Below are positions 1-7,193 of a DNA stretch of 47,077 nucleotides, in pieces. The DNA comes from a virus. The stretch's first letter is position 1, and every line of letters starts with the position of its first letter. Location: the IMG/VR virus record IMGVR_UViG_3300037225_000238, positions 1-47,077 of that record. One strand, given 5' to 3'. The position numbers were made by a program, and so were the translations under genes. The notes beneath the pieces were generated by a model. The model was not told the origin of the DNA and ran no database searches. It saw only the letters and a list, made by a program, of their open reading frames with translations.

Positions 1-252
1 TGGCCAAGTGGTATGTTTACACAGCGGCAACGACCCCGCCGAAGTGGATCACCGGACACCTGTTCAATGTTGGCGATCTTGTGGTCGAACTGAACGTGGT
101 GTATATCTGCATCAATTCCCACACAAGCGGGACGTTCACGACGGATTTTGCCAATGCAGATTGGCAGATCCTTGACGTGGTAGACTGGATTCCGGGGCAG
201 TCCTACAAGGTGGGCGATCAAGTCCTCGAGGCGGGGGTGCTCAAGGTCTGCA
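1..252. repeat. Terminal overlap, left copy (circular closure)
   Basis: Bases 1-252 repeat at 46826-47077 with one difference, A at 125 against G at 46950. The reading frame of the tail gene continues exactly through the join. The mismatch is the third base of a Thr codon, so it is silent. This is the pattern of a circular or circularly permuted genome assembled as a linear contig, with slight population variation. A true short terminal repeat of the virion DNA cannot be excluded. Confidence 0.9.
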
Positions 253-2330
253 TCACAGCCAACAGTGACGCGGTATTTACGACGGGTAAGTGGGCGACGT
301 ATACCGCGCTCACCAACCCGGTGACGATCCTTACGAATGCTTATCGGATCACCGACACGGTACCGGGGACGCCAACTGCCCACGTCGCCCAATTCTCCAC
401 AGCGACAGGTGACATGACGGTAGGGTTGACCGTGACGAAGGTGGGGTCCGTGGACGGAACCGAGATCGTAGGTTTGTTATTCCGGATGTCGTCCAACGCC
501 GCCCAGGGATACGTCTTGGAGTATATCCCCGCAACGACGACAGGCAACCCCGTTATCACTGTCTATGATCAGACTGGGACGCCGGTGTACTCTGGCATAG
601 TGGCAGGGTATTCCCAGTCGTGGACCTCTTCTAACAGCGGGGCCGCGCCAGGGCAGATCACCGCGGATACTCCTGTCCGTTTGGTGGTCACGGCCACAGG
701 AACGAATCTGTCGATCTACATGAACGGGGTTCTGGTGGGCAGCGCTCCGGGAGTCTTGACAAACACGACTGGAACCTACGCAGGATTCGCCGCCTTTGGC
801 AATGGGGACCCTGGAAATATCTTCGATCTGTCGGACTTCGCCCTAGCCGGTGTGGCCTCTGCCCTGGGCGGCGGGGAACGCATCCTCGCGTGCAGTGCGG
901 GGACCCTCTACTCCGGGTCTGGGGGTGGGTCCTGGCAACTGGTCGCTGCTGGGTTCATCCCAACCGGGATCGTTCGGGCTCAGACGGCATTCAGCAAGGT
1001 CTACCTGACCGATGGGGTGTCGGCCCACTATCGGATCTATGACCCCGGCAGCCGTACGGTCATCACCTGGACCCCCACGGCGAACGTCCTACCAGTGGGG
1101 AAAGCCGATCCCAGTCTGGGGGCCACACTGATCGCCCTCTACCGTGGCCGGATCGTCCTGTCGGGCATCGCTGACGACCCCCAGAACTGGTTCATGTCCG
1201 CGGCCGGGGACCCGCTCGACTGGAACTACGGGGCAACTCCCTCAGCGACGATGGCTGTGGCGGGCAACAACTCGGTGGCAGGTCTGGTGGGCGACCGTAT
1301 CACTTGCCTGGCCCCGGCCAACGACGACCTCATGGTGATCGGAGGCGATCATACCGTCTGGATGATGCGGGGTGATCCCGCGGATGGTGGGAGAATCGAC
1401 AACATCAGCCAGCAGACGGGCATCGCCGGGCCGGACGCCTTCGCCTTCGATCCCCAGGCGGTGATGTACTTCTTCGGTAACGGCATCCTGTGGCGGCTGA
1501 CCCCGAAGGGTGAGTTGACCCCGATCAGTAGGGGGCGCATGGACCGGACGTTCGGGGCGATTGACCTCACTACCAGCACCATGCGGTTGCTCTGGGACAA
1601 GGTGCGGCATGGGCTCTACCTCTTCGTGACACCCCTGGTCAGCGGGCCGAGCACGTCCTTCTTCTGGGACGCCCGCACGGATAGTTTCTGGCCTGAGGAG
1701 TACCCGTATACTCATGGACCGACTGCGGTGCTGAACTTCGACGCCAATGCCCCCGGGGACCAGGCGCTCCTCCTGGGCGGTCAGGATGGTTACGTTCGGT
1801 ATGTTGACCCGACCGCGGTGACGGACGACGGTACCACGATCTATAGCCAAGTCCGCTTCGGCCCGATGACCCCTGGGAGCGTGCATCTCAACTCTCGCCT
1901 GAGTCGGGTTATCACGGTGCTGGAGACCAGCAGCGATCCAGCCAGCGTGCGGATCTACGCAGCCCAGTCCCCCGAGGAAGTGGTCGTGGCCAGTGCCCCA
2001 GCGTGGTCCTACTCAGCGACGGCGGTGGATCGCTACGGCGTTCCCCGGGTCAGTGGCAACTCCCTGATGTTCGAGATCGTGAATGACTCCTTCTCTGTCG
2101 CCTGGGCAACGGGCATGGTCTACTCGATTGGGGATCAGGTGGTGGCCGCGGATGGACTGCCCTACGTCGCTCTGATGGCACATACCAGCACGACTGGCGG
2201 GGCTCACCCCTCGCCGACCGGCGGGGGGAACACGACGGACTGGGCGTGGTCAAACTTCCGCACCTGGGCGCTGGAAAGTTTGAACGCGATCATCGAGACG
2301 AGCGGCCGGACGCGGCATGGGAGGCTGTAA
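3..2330 (+). CDS. Beta-propeller tail protein, 3' part (continues from 46360)
   Basis: This is the C-terminal part of a 931-aa protein that begins at 46360 and crosses the contig ends in frame. Visible parts of the full protein are: chitin-binding-like (CBM5/12-type) modules with the pattern W-x-x-G-x-x-Y-x-x-G-D-x-V at about residues 124-159, 171-213 and 219-256; a lectin/laminin-G-like beta domain at about 300-440 (GTNLSIYMNG); a long WD/beta-propeller-like stretch; and a fourth CBM-like module near residues 855-907. The propeller and the position after a head-tail adaptor resemble T7 gp12-type tail tube proteins. That role is inferred; the modules suggest contact with surface polysaccharide. 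The stop codon shares one base with the next start. Confidence 0.75.
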   Translation, partial: AKWYVYTAATTPPKWITGHLFNVGDLVVELNVVYICINSHTSGTFTTDFANADWQILDVVDWIPGQSYKVGDQVLEAGVLKVCITANSDAVFTTGKWATYTALTNPVTILTNAYRITDTVPGTPTAHVAQFSTATGDMTVGLTVTKVGSVDGTEIVGLLFRMSSNAAQGYVLEYIPATTTGNPVITVYDQTGTPVYSGIVAGYSQSWTSSNSGAAPGQITADTPVRLVVTATGTNLSIYMNGVLVGSAPGVLTNTTGTYAGFAAFGNGDPGNIFDLSDFALAGVASALGGGERILACSAGTLYSGSGGGSWQLVAAGFIPTGIVRAQTAFSKVYLTDGVSAHYRIYDPGSRTVITWTPTANVLPVGKADPSLGATLIALYRGRIVLSGIADDPQNWFMSAAGDPLDWNYGATPSATMAVAGNNSVAGLVGDRITCLAPANDDLMVIGGDHTVWMMRGDPADGGRIDNISQQTGIAGPDAFAFDPQAVMYFFGNGILWRLTPKGELTPISRGRMDRTFGAIDLTTSTMRLLWDKVRHGLYLFVTPLVSGPSTSFFWDARTDSFWPEEYPYTHGPTAVLNFDANAPGDQALLLGGQDGYVRYVDPTAVTDDGTTIYSQVRFGPMTPGSVHLNSRLSRVITVLETSSDPASVRIYAAQSPEEVVVASAPAWSYSATAVDRYGVPRVSGNSLMFEIVNDSFSVAWATGMVYSIGDQVVAADGLPYVALMAHTSTTGGAHPSPTGGGNTTDWAWSNFRTWALESLNAIIETSGRTRHGRL

Positions 2331-2782
2331 TGCCCAACCCTCTGATCGGCACAGGACGACGAGATCGGTTCCCCAAGGAGGATACCCGGCTCCGGCGAGG
2401 GCTGGCGACCACGGCGTTTGTGCCCTTCATCGGGGCCAACCAGAGTGTGGATCTGGGGGCGAACTCGATCATCGCCCTTCGGTTCTTCTCAACGGTGACG
2501 ACACTCTCCCTCCTTCCCCCATTCGTCGTGGCCTCGACTGTGGTGGTGGCGAATCTCAACGCCGATCTCCTGGACGGCCTACATGCGGCCGATCTCACGC
2601 TGGCTGGCTTGGCGGATGTCCAGATCGTTGGGGTGACGGACAGCCAGATGCTTGCGTATAGTAGCGGGCTCGGGAAATGGGTGGCGGTGGATGCTCGGGT
2701 GCCGTATACTGGAGCTACGGGCACTGTGGACCTGAACGGTCAGTACCTCAACAATGCGATCATAGACCAAGGAACGTGGTAG
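2330..2782 (+). CDS. Tail fibre-like protein
   Basis: 150 aa. ATG at 2330 overlaps the upstream TAA, so I chose it over the longer open frame from 2246. The middle has a motif common in tail fibres, NLNADLLDGLHAADL, and the end has PYTGATGTVDLNGQYL, the kind of short beta repeat seen in trimeric fibres. It is followed 9 bases later by another structural gene. The likely role is a fibre or fibre-tip component of the short tail. It is too short to be a full receptor-binding fibre alone, so it may work with the genes at 2792 and 4071. Confidence 0.6.
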   Translation: MPNPLIGTGRRDRFPKEDTRLRRGLATTAFVPFIGANQSVDLGANSIIALRFFSTVTTLSLLPPFVVASTVVVANLNADLLDGLHAADLTLAGLADVQIVGVTDSQMLAYSSGLGKWVAVDARVPYTGATGTVDLNGQYLNNAIIDQGTW

Positions 2783-2791
2783 GAGACGATC

Positions 2792-3196
2792 ATGGCAATG
2801 CGTCTGAACAATGCAGCGGCAAGCGCCGCCGCGGACAGCACGGGGTTGCGGGCGTACATCAATAACGCCAGTACCCCGATCCTCAAGTTCTACACGGGCA
2901 ACGTCAACGGGACGCCTGAGTCGGTCCCGGCTGGAACCCTGCTGGCCACGGTAACGTTGGCCGCGTTCGGGGCAGCGACCAACGGGGCAATCGCCAGCAC
3001 GGGCGGGTCCGTGGCTGCGGCTGCGTCCGGTACGGCGGGATGCTGGGCCCTCTTCCGTCCCGATGGAACAACCAAGGTGGCAGATGGTTCCGTCGCCCAG
3101 ACCTCCGGCGGTGACATCAACTTCGATGTCATTATCTGGGTGGCTGGTGGGACGGTTACGATGGGAACCTTCACGATCACAGTGCCTCCGGCGTAG
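2792..3196 (+). CDS. Small beta-rich virion protein
   Basis: 134 aa with a good AGGAGACGATC ribosome binding site before ATG 2792. It is rich in Ala, Gly, Thr and Val, without charged clusters or membrane segments, as in small tail or head beta-sandwich proteins. Small proteins with a similar MRLNNAAASAAADS start occur in many phage structural modules. The exact role is unknown. It lies between a fibre-like gene and a sulfotransferase. Confidence 0.55.
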   Translation: MAMRLNNAAASAAADSTGLRAYINNASTPILKFYTGNVNGTPESVPAGTLLATVTLAAFGAATNGAIASTGGSVAAAASGTAGCWALFRPDGTTKVADGSVAQTSGGDINFDVIIWVAGGTVTMGTFTITVPPA

Positions 3197-3205
3197 GAGG
3201 GGTGT

Positions 3206-3730
3206 ATGATTTTGGTTAACGGCATACCGAAATCCGGTACGCACGCTTTGCTCAAAGCGGTGCAACTACTTGGTATTCCTGACGATGCTGTGCGGCTGGA
3301 ACATCTACCATTTGGATTACTACCCGATGGGGTGAACAAGCACATCTACATCATCCGGCATCCTCGAAACGTGCTAGTGTCCTACTGTCGCTGGCAGAAC
3401 CGACCCGTTGCCGCCGGAATGCTCATCGGTTTTATGCGGTCCTTTGAGGGCAAGTCGTTCGCAGATTACTGGCAGACGTTCTCAGGATGGATGACTGATC
3501 CCGCTACGTTTGTCGTGAGATACGAGGCTCTTCTGGCCAATTCTGCTGTGATTGCAAAGATCGCGGCCTATCTGGGTGTACCGTGTTTGGTGGATGCTTT
3601 TGCCAATATCCCCGGCCTCACTCCGACGTGGACTGGAGCCCCGTCTGATTGGTCAACGGTCTGGAATAGGGACATTGACGCGGAGTGGCAGAAGGATTGC
3701 CAGGGTATTCAAGAAGCGATGGGATACTGA
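3206..3730 (+). CDS. Sulfotransferase family protein (PAPS-dependent)
   Basis: 174 aa. Members of this family move a sulfuryl group from PAPS to a hydroxyl or amine. Family hallmarks are visible in order: the 5'-phosphosulfate loop IPKSGTHAL at residues 7-15, the 3'-phosphate binding motif IIRHPRNVLVSY at 49-60 with Arg51 and Ser59, the RYEALL strand at 105-110, and a C-terminal TGAPSDWS at 143-150 matching the usual G-x-x-G-D-W segment. It is shorter than cellular enzymes (usually 250-300 aa) but looks complete. The ribosome binding site is GGAGG. It sits among tail fibre genes in a stretch richer in A/T than its neighbours, which suggests acquisition. The substrate may be host surface glycan or virion protein; that is inference. 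Confidence 0.8.
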   Translation: MILVNGIPKSGTHALLKAVQLLGIPDDAVRLEHLPFGLLPDGVNKHIYIIRHPRNVLVSYCRWQNRPVAAGMLIGFMRSFEGKSFADYWQTFSGWMTDPATFVVRYEALLANSAVIAKIAAYLGVPCLVDAFANIPGLTPTWTGAPSDWSTVWNRDIDAEWQKDCQGIQEAMGY

Positions 3731-4068
3731 TGGAACTAGTAATTCACATGGTGGACTGGGCTGATCGGATAGCGGGCGATGTTGTGGTTGCCATGCCAGA
3801 CGGTCACTCTTGGAGTAAGACGGAACTATCTAATCCTGATTGGCGTATCGTGCGAGTGCCAATCACTCAGGTAGAGGCCACAGCCTTGACGAGTTCGGAT
3901 GAATCATTTTCTCCGTCCAGTAAGTTCGTTTCCCGAAAGTACAATATCGCCTTGGCGTCTTTGCCTGGAGAACTGACAAAGGAATTGTCCAAACCGGCTG
4001 TCGTTGTCCTCGATGCCTCGCCGTATCTTGTACAGATTCGGGCCGCCTCGAAACTGAAAGCTAAATAG
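3730..4068 (+). CDS. Hypothetical tail-module protein
   Basis: 112 aa. ATG 3730 shares one base with the TGA of the sulfotransferase gene, so the two are coupled; I rejected the upstream start at 3685. It has a GDVVVAMPDGHSW segment and an NPDWRIVRVPI segment, and no membrane helix or signal. I do not recognise a family with a known function. By position it is a tail accessory protein, possibly linked to the sulfotransferase or to the spike that follows. Confidence 0.5.
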   Translation: MELVIHMVDWADRIAGDVVVAMPDGHSWSKTELSNPDWRIVRVPITQVEATALTSSDESFSPSSKFVSRKYNIALASLPGELTKELSKPAVVVLDASPYLVQIRAASKLKAK

Positions 4069-4070
4069 TA

Positions 4071-5594
4071 ATGTCTGTGACCACTGTGACCAATCTGATT
4101 GGAGCGAACCAGACATACACGACGCTGGCGACATGGTTTGCCGCCTGTCCGGCGAATCTCGTAACCGCGTACGGAGGAAATGGGGAAATATGGCGGGGGT
4201 TAGTGAACGCTCCGTCCGATAGTCTGGCCGGACTTACCATGTCGGGTGTAACGACCAGCAACACCTGCTACGTCGAACTGACCACGAACGCAGGGGCCAG
4301 TTTTCGGGATAATGCGGGCGTGCAGACGAATCCGCTTACGGGGGACGCAAGCAAGGGCGCGACAATATCCTCGGCCGTCTCGACGACCTCGATGGATGTA
4401 CGTGTAAGTAACTTGCAGATCATTGGGACAGGAACTCGCGCGTTCTATTCGCAGGACGCATCGAATAAGACTGTGGTGCTTTCCAATTGCATCTGCATGA
4501 GCAATCCGGGGGACGCGCACGGAGTAGTGTCCATCTACGGGACGAACCAGTCGATGAACAACTGTCTAGTGGTGGACACGCACAGCCATGCCGCTCATTC
4601 AATGGCGTATGTGGGCAATGGCGCTAAGGCTTATAATTGCACGATTGTTGCCCCGTCCAACTTGGGAACGAAGCCCAATATTGGGATTAAGGGAGACTAC
4701 GACACGCCGCTTCTGACCAACTGTTCTGTATTTGGAGCGGCGGCCGTCAAGAGTGGCACCCCCACGTTCACGAATTGCGTATCGGACATATCCGGAACTA
4801 CGGGAGTCATCCAGGTCACGTACAACAACTCCGCGTTTGTGGACACCACCAACAACTGGAAGCCAGCCGTGGGTTCGACGGCCCTGAAACTTGGGGCGAC
4901 GGATAACACGGGAACGCCGGCTACGGACATCGTTGGCTCGTCTCGGAGCGGAACGGGGGCCGGATCGTGCTTTGACGGGTGCTGGGAGTTGGTAGCGGCG
5001 GCGACCTACACTGGTTCCGGTGGGGGCACAGTCGAGAAGGCCACAACCTCGGCGACGGGGGCGTACACCACTCCTGTCTATACAGCGAGTGGGTCGCCCT
5101 CCTGCAAGAAGGCCACGGCTTCGGCTGCAGCGACATTCACGGTGCCAGTCTACACTGGCACCGGTAGTCCATCTGCCACAAAGGCCACGGCCTCCGCAAC
5201 GGGGACCGCTACCACTCCAGTCTACACTGGGACCGGAACGCCCTCTGCGGTGAAGGCGACAGCCTCGGCGTCGGGCACCTACGTTGGCCTGATCTACACG
5301 GGCGCAGGCAGTCCGTCTGTCACGAAGACCAGTGCTTCTGCCGCAGCGACATACGCGAACGTAACGTACACCGGCGACGGATCGCCGACCGTGACTCCGG
5401 CCACTGGGTCTTCCTCCGGTACCTTCGTCCTGGTCGTCCCACTCGAGACGGTCTACCCCAGCGTCATTACCAAACACGGGACGACCACACCGACGACGTT
5501 CGACCTGGCCGATTTCCAACTTGGCTTCGACTCAGCAGCAGGGAAACTATACATCCGCAGTGGGGCCTCAATCATCTTGATCGGTCCCCCGTAG
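4071..5594 (+). CDS. Tail spike-like protein, beta-helix plus tandem repeats
   Basis: 507 aa. Residues about 1-300 have the short Asn/Thr/Val-rich turns of a right-handed beta-helix (for example AYNCTIVAPSN, LTNCSVFG), as in tail spikes and polysaccharide-binding fibres. Residues 313-456 are six tandem 24-aa repeats starting Y-T-G-x-G-x-P. The last 45 residues (TPTTFDLADFQLGF, GKLYIRSG) match the pattern of a short structural domain found in phage receptor-binding proteins such as the N-terminal domain of the major tropism determinant, here at the C-terminus. It probably binds the host surface. No catalytic residues can be assigned. Confidence 0.6.
   Translation: MSVTTVTNLIGANQTYTTLATWFAACPANLVTAYGGNGEIWRGLVNAPSDSLAGLTMSGVTTSNTCYVELTTNAGASFRDNAGVQTNPLTGDASKGATISSAVSTTSMDVRVSNLQIIGTGTRAFYSQDASNKTVVLSNCICMSNPGDAHGVVSIYGTNQSMNNCLVVDTHSHAAHSMAYVGNGAKAYNCTIVAPSNLGTKPNIGIKGDYDTPLLTNCSVFGAAAVKSGTPTFTNCVSDISGTTGVIQVTYNNSAFVDTTNNWKPAVGSTALKLGATDNTGTPATDIVGSSRSGTGAGSCFDGCWELVAAATYTGSGGGTVEKATTSATGAYTTPVYTASGSPSCKKATASAAATFTVPVYTGTGSPSATKATASATGTATTPVYTGTGTPSAVKATASASGTYVGLIYTGAGSPSVTKTSASAAATYANVTYTGDGSPTVTPATGSSSGTFVLVVPLETVYPSVITKHGTTTPTTFDLADFQLGFDSAAGKLYIRSGASIILIGPP
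5007..5438 (+). repeat. Six tandem 72-bp (24-aa) repeats inside the spike gene
   Basis: Six consecutive in-frame units of exactly 24 residues, with consensus Y-T-G-T-G-S-P-S-x-x-K-A-T-A-S-A-x-G-T-x-x-x-x-V. Codon choice differs between units at many third positions, so the array is old or under selection to diverge. Such Thr/Ser/Gly arrays usually form extended beta shafts or stalks. Confidence 0.9.
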
Positions 5595-5605
5595 TCGAGT
5601 ATACT
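5577..5605 (+). promoter_or_regulatory. Possible sigma70-like promoter
   Basis: TTGATC and TATACT are separated by 17 bases just before the gene at 5616. The match is good, but the start point would fall at about 5611-5613, downstream of the GGAGAG ribosome binding site and only a few bases before ATG. It would give a leaderless message, so it may be chance. Confidence 0.3.
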
Positions 5606-5615
5606 GGAGAGCACT

Positions 5616-6215
5616 ATGTCACAGATGCCTTCGATGAATCTCGCCGGGTTGATCCAGGGAGGCTCCGGCCTCATGGACATCGTGAAGCAACTCCAGGCCG
5701 CGCAGACCGCCGCCAACAAGGCGAATGAGGATCGCTACCAGTCCATCCTCGGAACTTTCAGCAGCATGGGCCAGGCCGGGGAGGCGCGGATCGGGCAGGC
5801 TGAACAGCAGGCCCAGGCGAAGAACACCCAGGACCTCACGAACCGGGGTCTCGGCAACACCACCGTCACTAGTAGCACTAATAGGGGTATTGCTAGCGAC
5901 GCGGAATACGCCCGGCAGACGCTCGCCGAGAACGTGGCCACGTCGAAGGCGAAGGTCATGGAGGCGAAGACCGACCAGGGACCAGATATGTCCATGTACG
6001 CGAACCTGCTGTCGAAGGCGTCCGCAGCCCAGACCGCGGCGAAGCCCCGCACGGTATCGGGGGGGACCGGGAATTGGGCACAAGGTTTCTCTCAGTGGCA
6101 ACAAAGTCAGGACGTGGGAGGTGGGGGGTCTTCTGGCTACATGTCCCAACCAGCCCAGGGGAAGACGACCTACGGATATGGTACTCCGAACTTCTCCTCC
6201 GACGACGACTATTAG
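5616..6215 (+). CDS. Internal virion-like protein (small, helical)
   Basis: 199 aa, ribosome binding site GGAGAG. Long Gln/Ala-rich helical stretches with coiled-coil character lie at about residues 15-70 and 95-150, followed by a Gly/Ser/Tyr-rich tail ending in DDDY. It is the first of three consecutive genes of increasing size just after the fibres and before the holin-like gene. This arrangement resembles the ejection proteins of short-tailed phages (T7 gp14-gp15-gp16). The function is inferred from position and composition. Confidence 0.5.
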   Translation: MSQMPSMNLAGLIQGGSGLMDIVKQLQAAQTAANKANEDRYQSILGTFSSMGQAGEARIGQAEQQAQAKNTQDLTNRGLGNTTVTSSTNRGIASDAEYARQTLAENVATSKAKVMEAKTDQGPDMSMYANLLSKASAAQTAAKPRTVSGGTGNWAQGFSQWQQSQDVGGGGSSGYMSQPAQGKTTYGYGTPNFSSDDDY

Positions 6216-6224
6216 GAGACGCCT

Positions 6225-7193
6225 TTGCCAATCACAATTCAGTACGGCCCCGCTGGGCTGGCCGGTGCCCTTGCTGTGCAGAGTGGGGCGGGGGCTGGCC
6301 TAGCCCAGGCGCAGGATCAGGACTTCAAGTACGCCCAGTTGAACCTCCAGGCCCAGGCCGAGGGGAACCGGGTGTCGGCGCAGAACCGCGCCTTCGATCT
6401 CCAGGATGCCGCGGAGCAGTTCAAGCAGCAACAGGCTCTCAAAACCCCTGTAGCCGACCACATCCAGGAGAAGGCCGACCTCTACGCCGCCCAGAAGACG
6501 GCCCAGCAGAAAGTGCTCCAGGCCCAGGCCGACAAGATGCTGGCCAGTGGGTCCATCGACCAGGCGACCCACCAGAAGATCACCTTCGGGATCATGGAGG
6601 GGAACAAGGACCTGGTGACGCATCTGTTTCAGCCCCCGAAGCCGGGAGCCGCGGAGAAGCCCGCGATCTCCAACGCCGAAGAACTGGACCTCATCCGTCA
6701 GCCCTTCCGGGAGAGGCGGAAGTTACTGGATCAGGAAGAGGTCGGCATCCGCCACAAATTGGCCGACCCCGATACGCAGTCTATGTACCCCCAACAGGTC
6801 GTACAGGGGCAGCAGAGGCTCAAGGAGATCGCGGCACTTCGTAACTCTGAGTTCGAGAATGAGACCCAGGCCGTCAATCAACGACGACAGCAAGGGCCGC
6901 AGGCACCTACCGCAACCCCGACCCAGGGCGGCACCGTGTCGTTTACGCCGACAATGACGGACTCTGAACAGACTGTCGAACGGTTTCTCCAGGAGAACGC
7001 GGGGAACATGGCAAAGGTCCGAGTAGGGGGTGGCGGGACAGTAACAGGAACAGTGAAACCGTACAATCCCACTCCTGCATCCGCCCAACCGATCTCGGCT
7101 CCCGCAAAGGAGCAGCGGATAGTGGGACAATCGTACCTACTGCCCAACGGGAAGACGGGCGTGTGGCGGGGCACCGGCTGGGAGATCCAATGA
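6225..7193 (+). CDS. Internal virion-like protein (Gln-rich, helical)
   Basis: 322 aa. It starts at TTG 6225, which has AGGAG at 6214-6218 with six bases between and no competing ATG. Residues about 25-230 are strongly helical and rich in Ala and Gln (AQAQDQDFKYAQLNLQAQAE), followed by a Pro/Thr-rich linker and a short C-terminal segment (YLLPNGKTGVWRGTGWEIQ) with the look of a small beta domain. The probable role is an ejection protein, like its neighbours. Its TGA overlaps the ATG of the 1575-aa gene. Confidence 0.5.
   Translation: MPITIQYGPAGLAGALAVQSGAGAGLAQAQDQDFKYAQLNLQAQAEGNRVSAQNRAFDLQDAAEQFKQQQALKTPVADHIQEKADLYAAQKTAQQKVLQAQADKMLASGSIDQATHQKITFGIMEGNKDLVTHLFQPPKPGAAEKPAISNAEELDLIRQPFRERRKLLDQEEVGIRHKLADPDTQSMYPQQVVQGQQRLKEIAALRNSEFENETQAVNQRRQQGPQAPTATPTQGGTVSFTPTMTDSEQTVERFLQENAGNMAKVRVGGGGTVTGTVKPYNPTPASAQPISAPAKEQRIVGQSYLLPNGKTGVWRGTGWEIQ

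Noticed and set aside
5007-5438. CRISPR-like array
   Set aside because: The units are contiguous, coding and in frame, without spacers. No CRISPR array was seen anywhere, and the Cas4-like nuclease stands alone.
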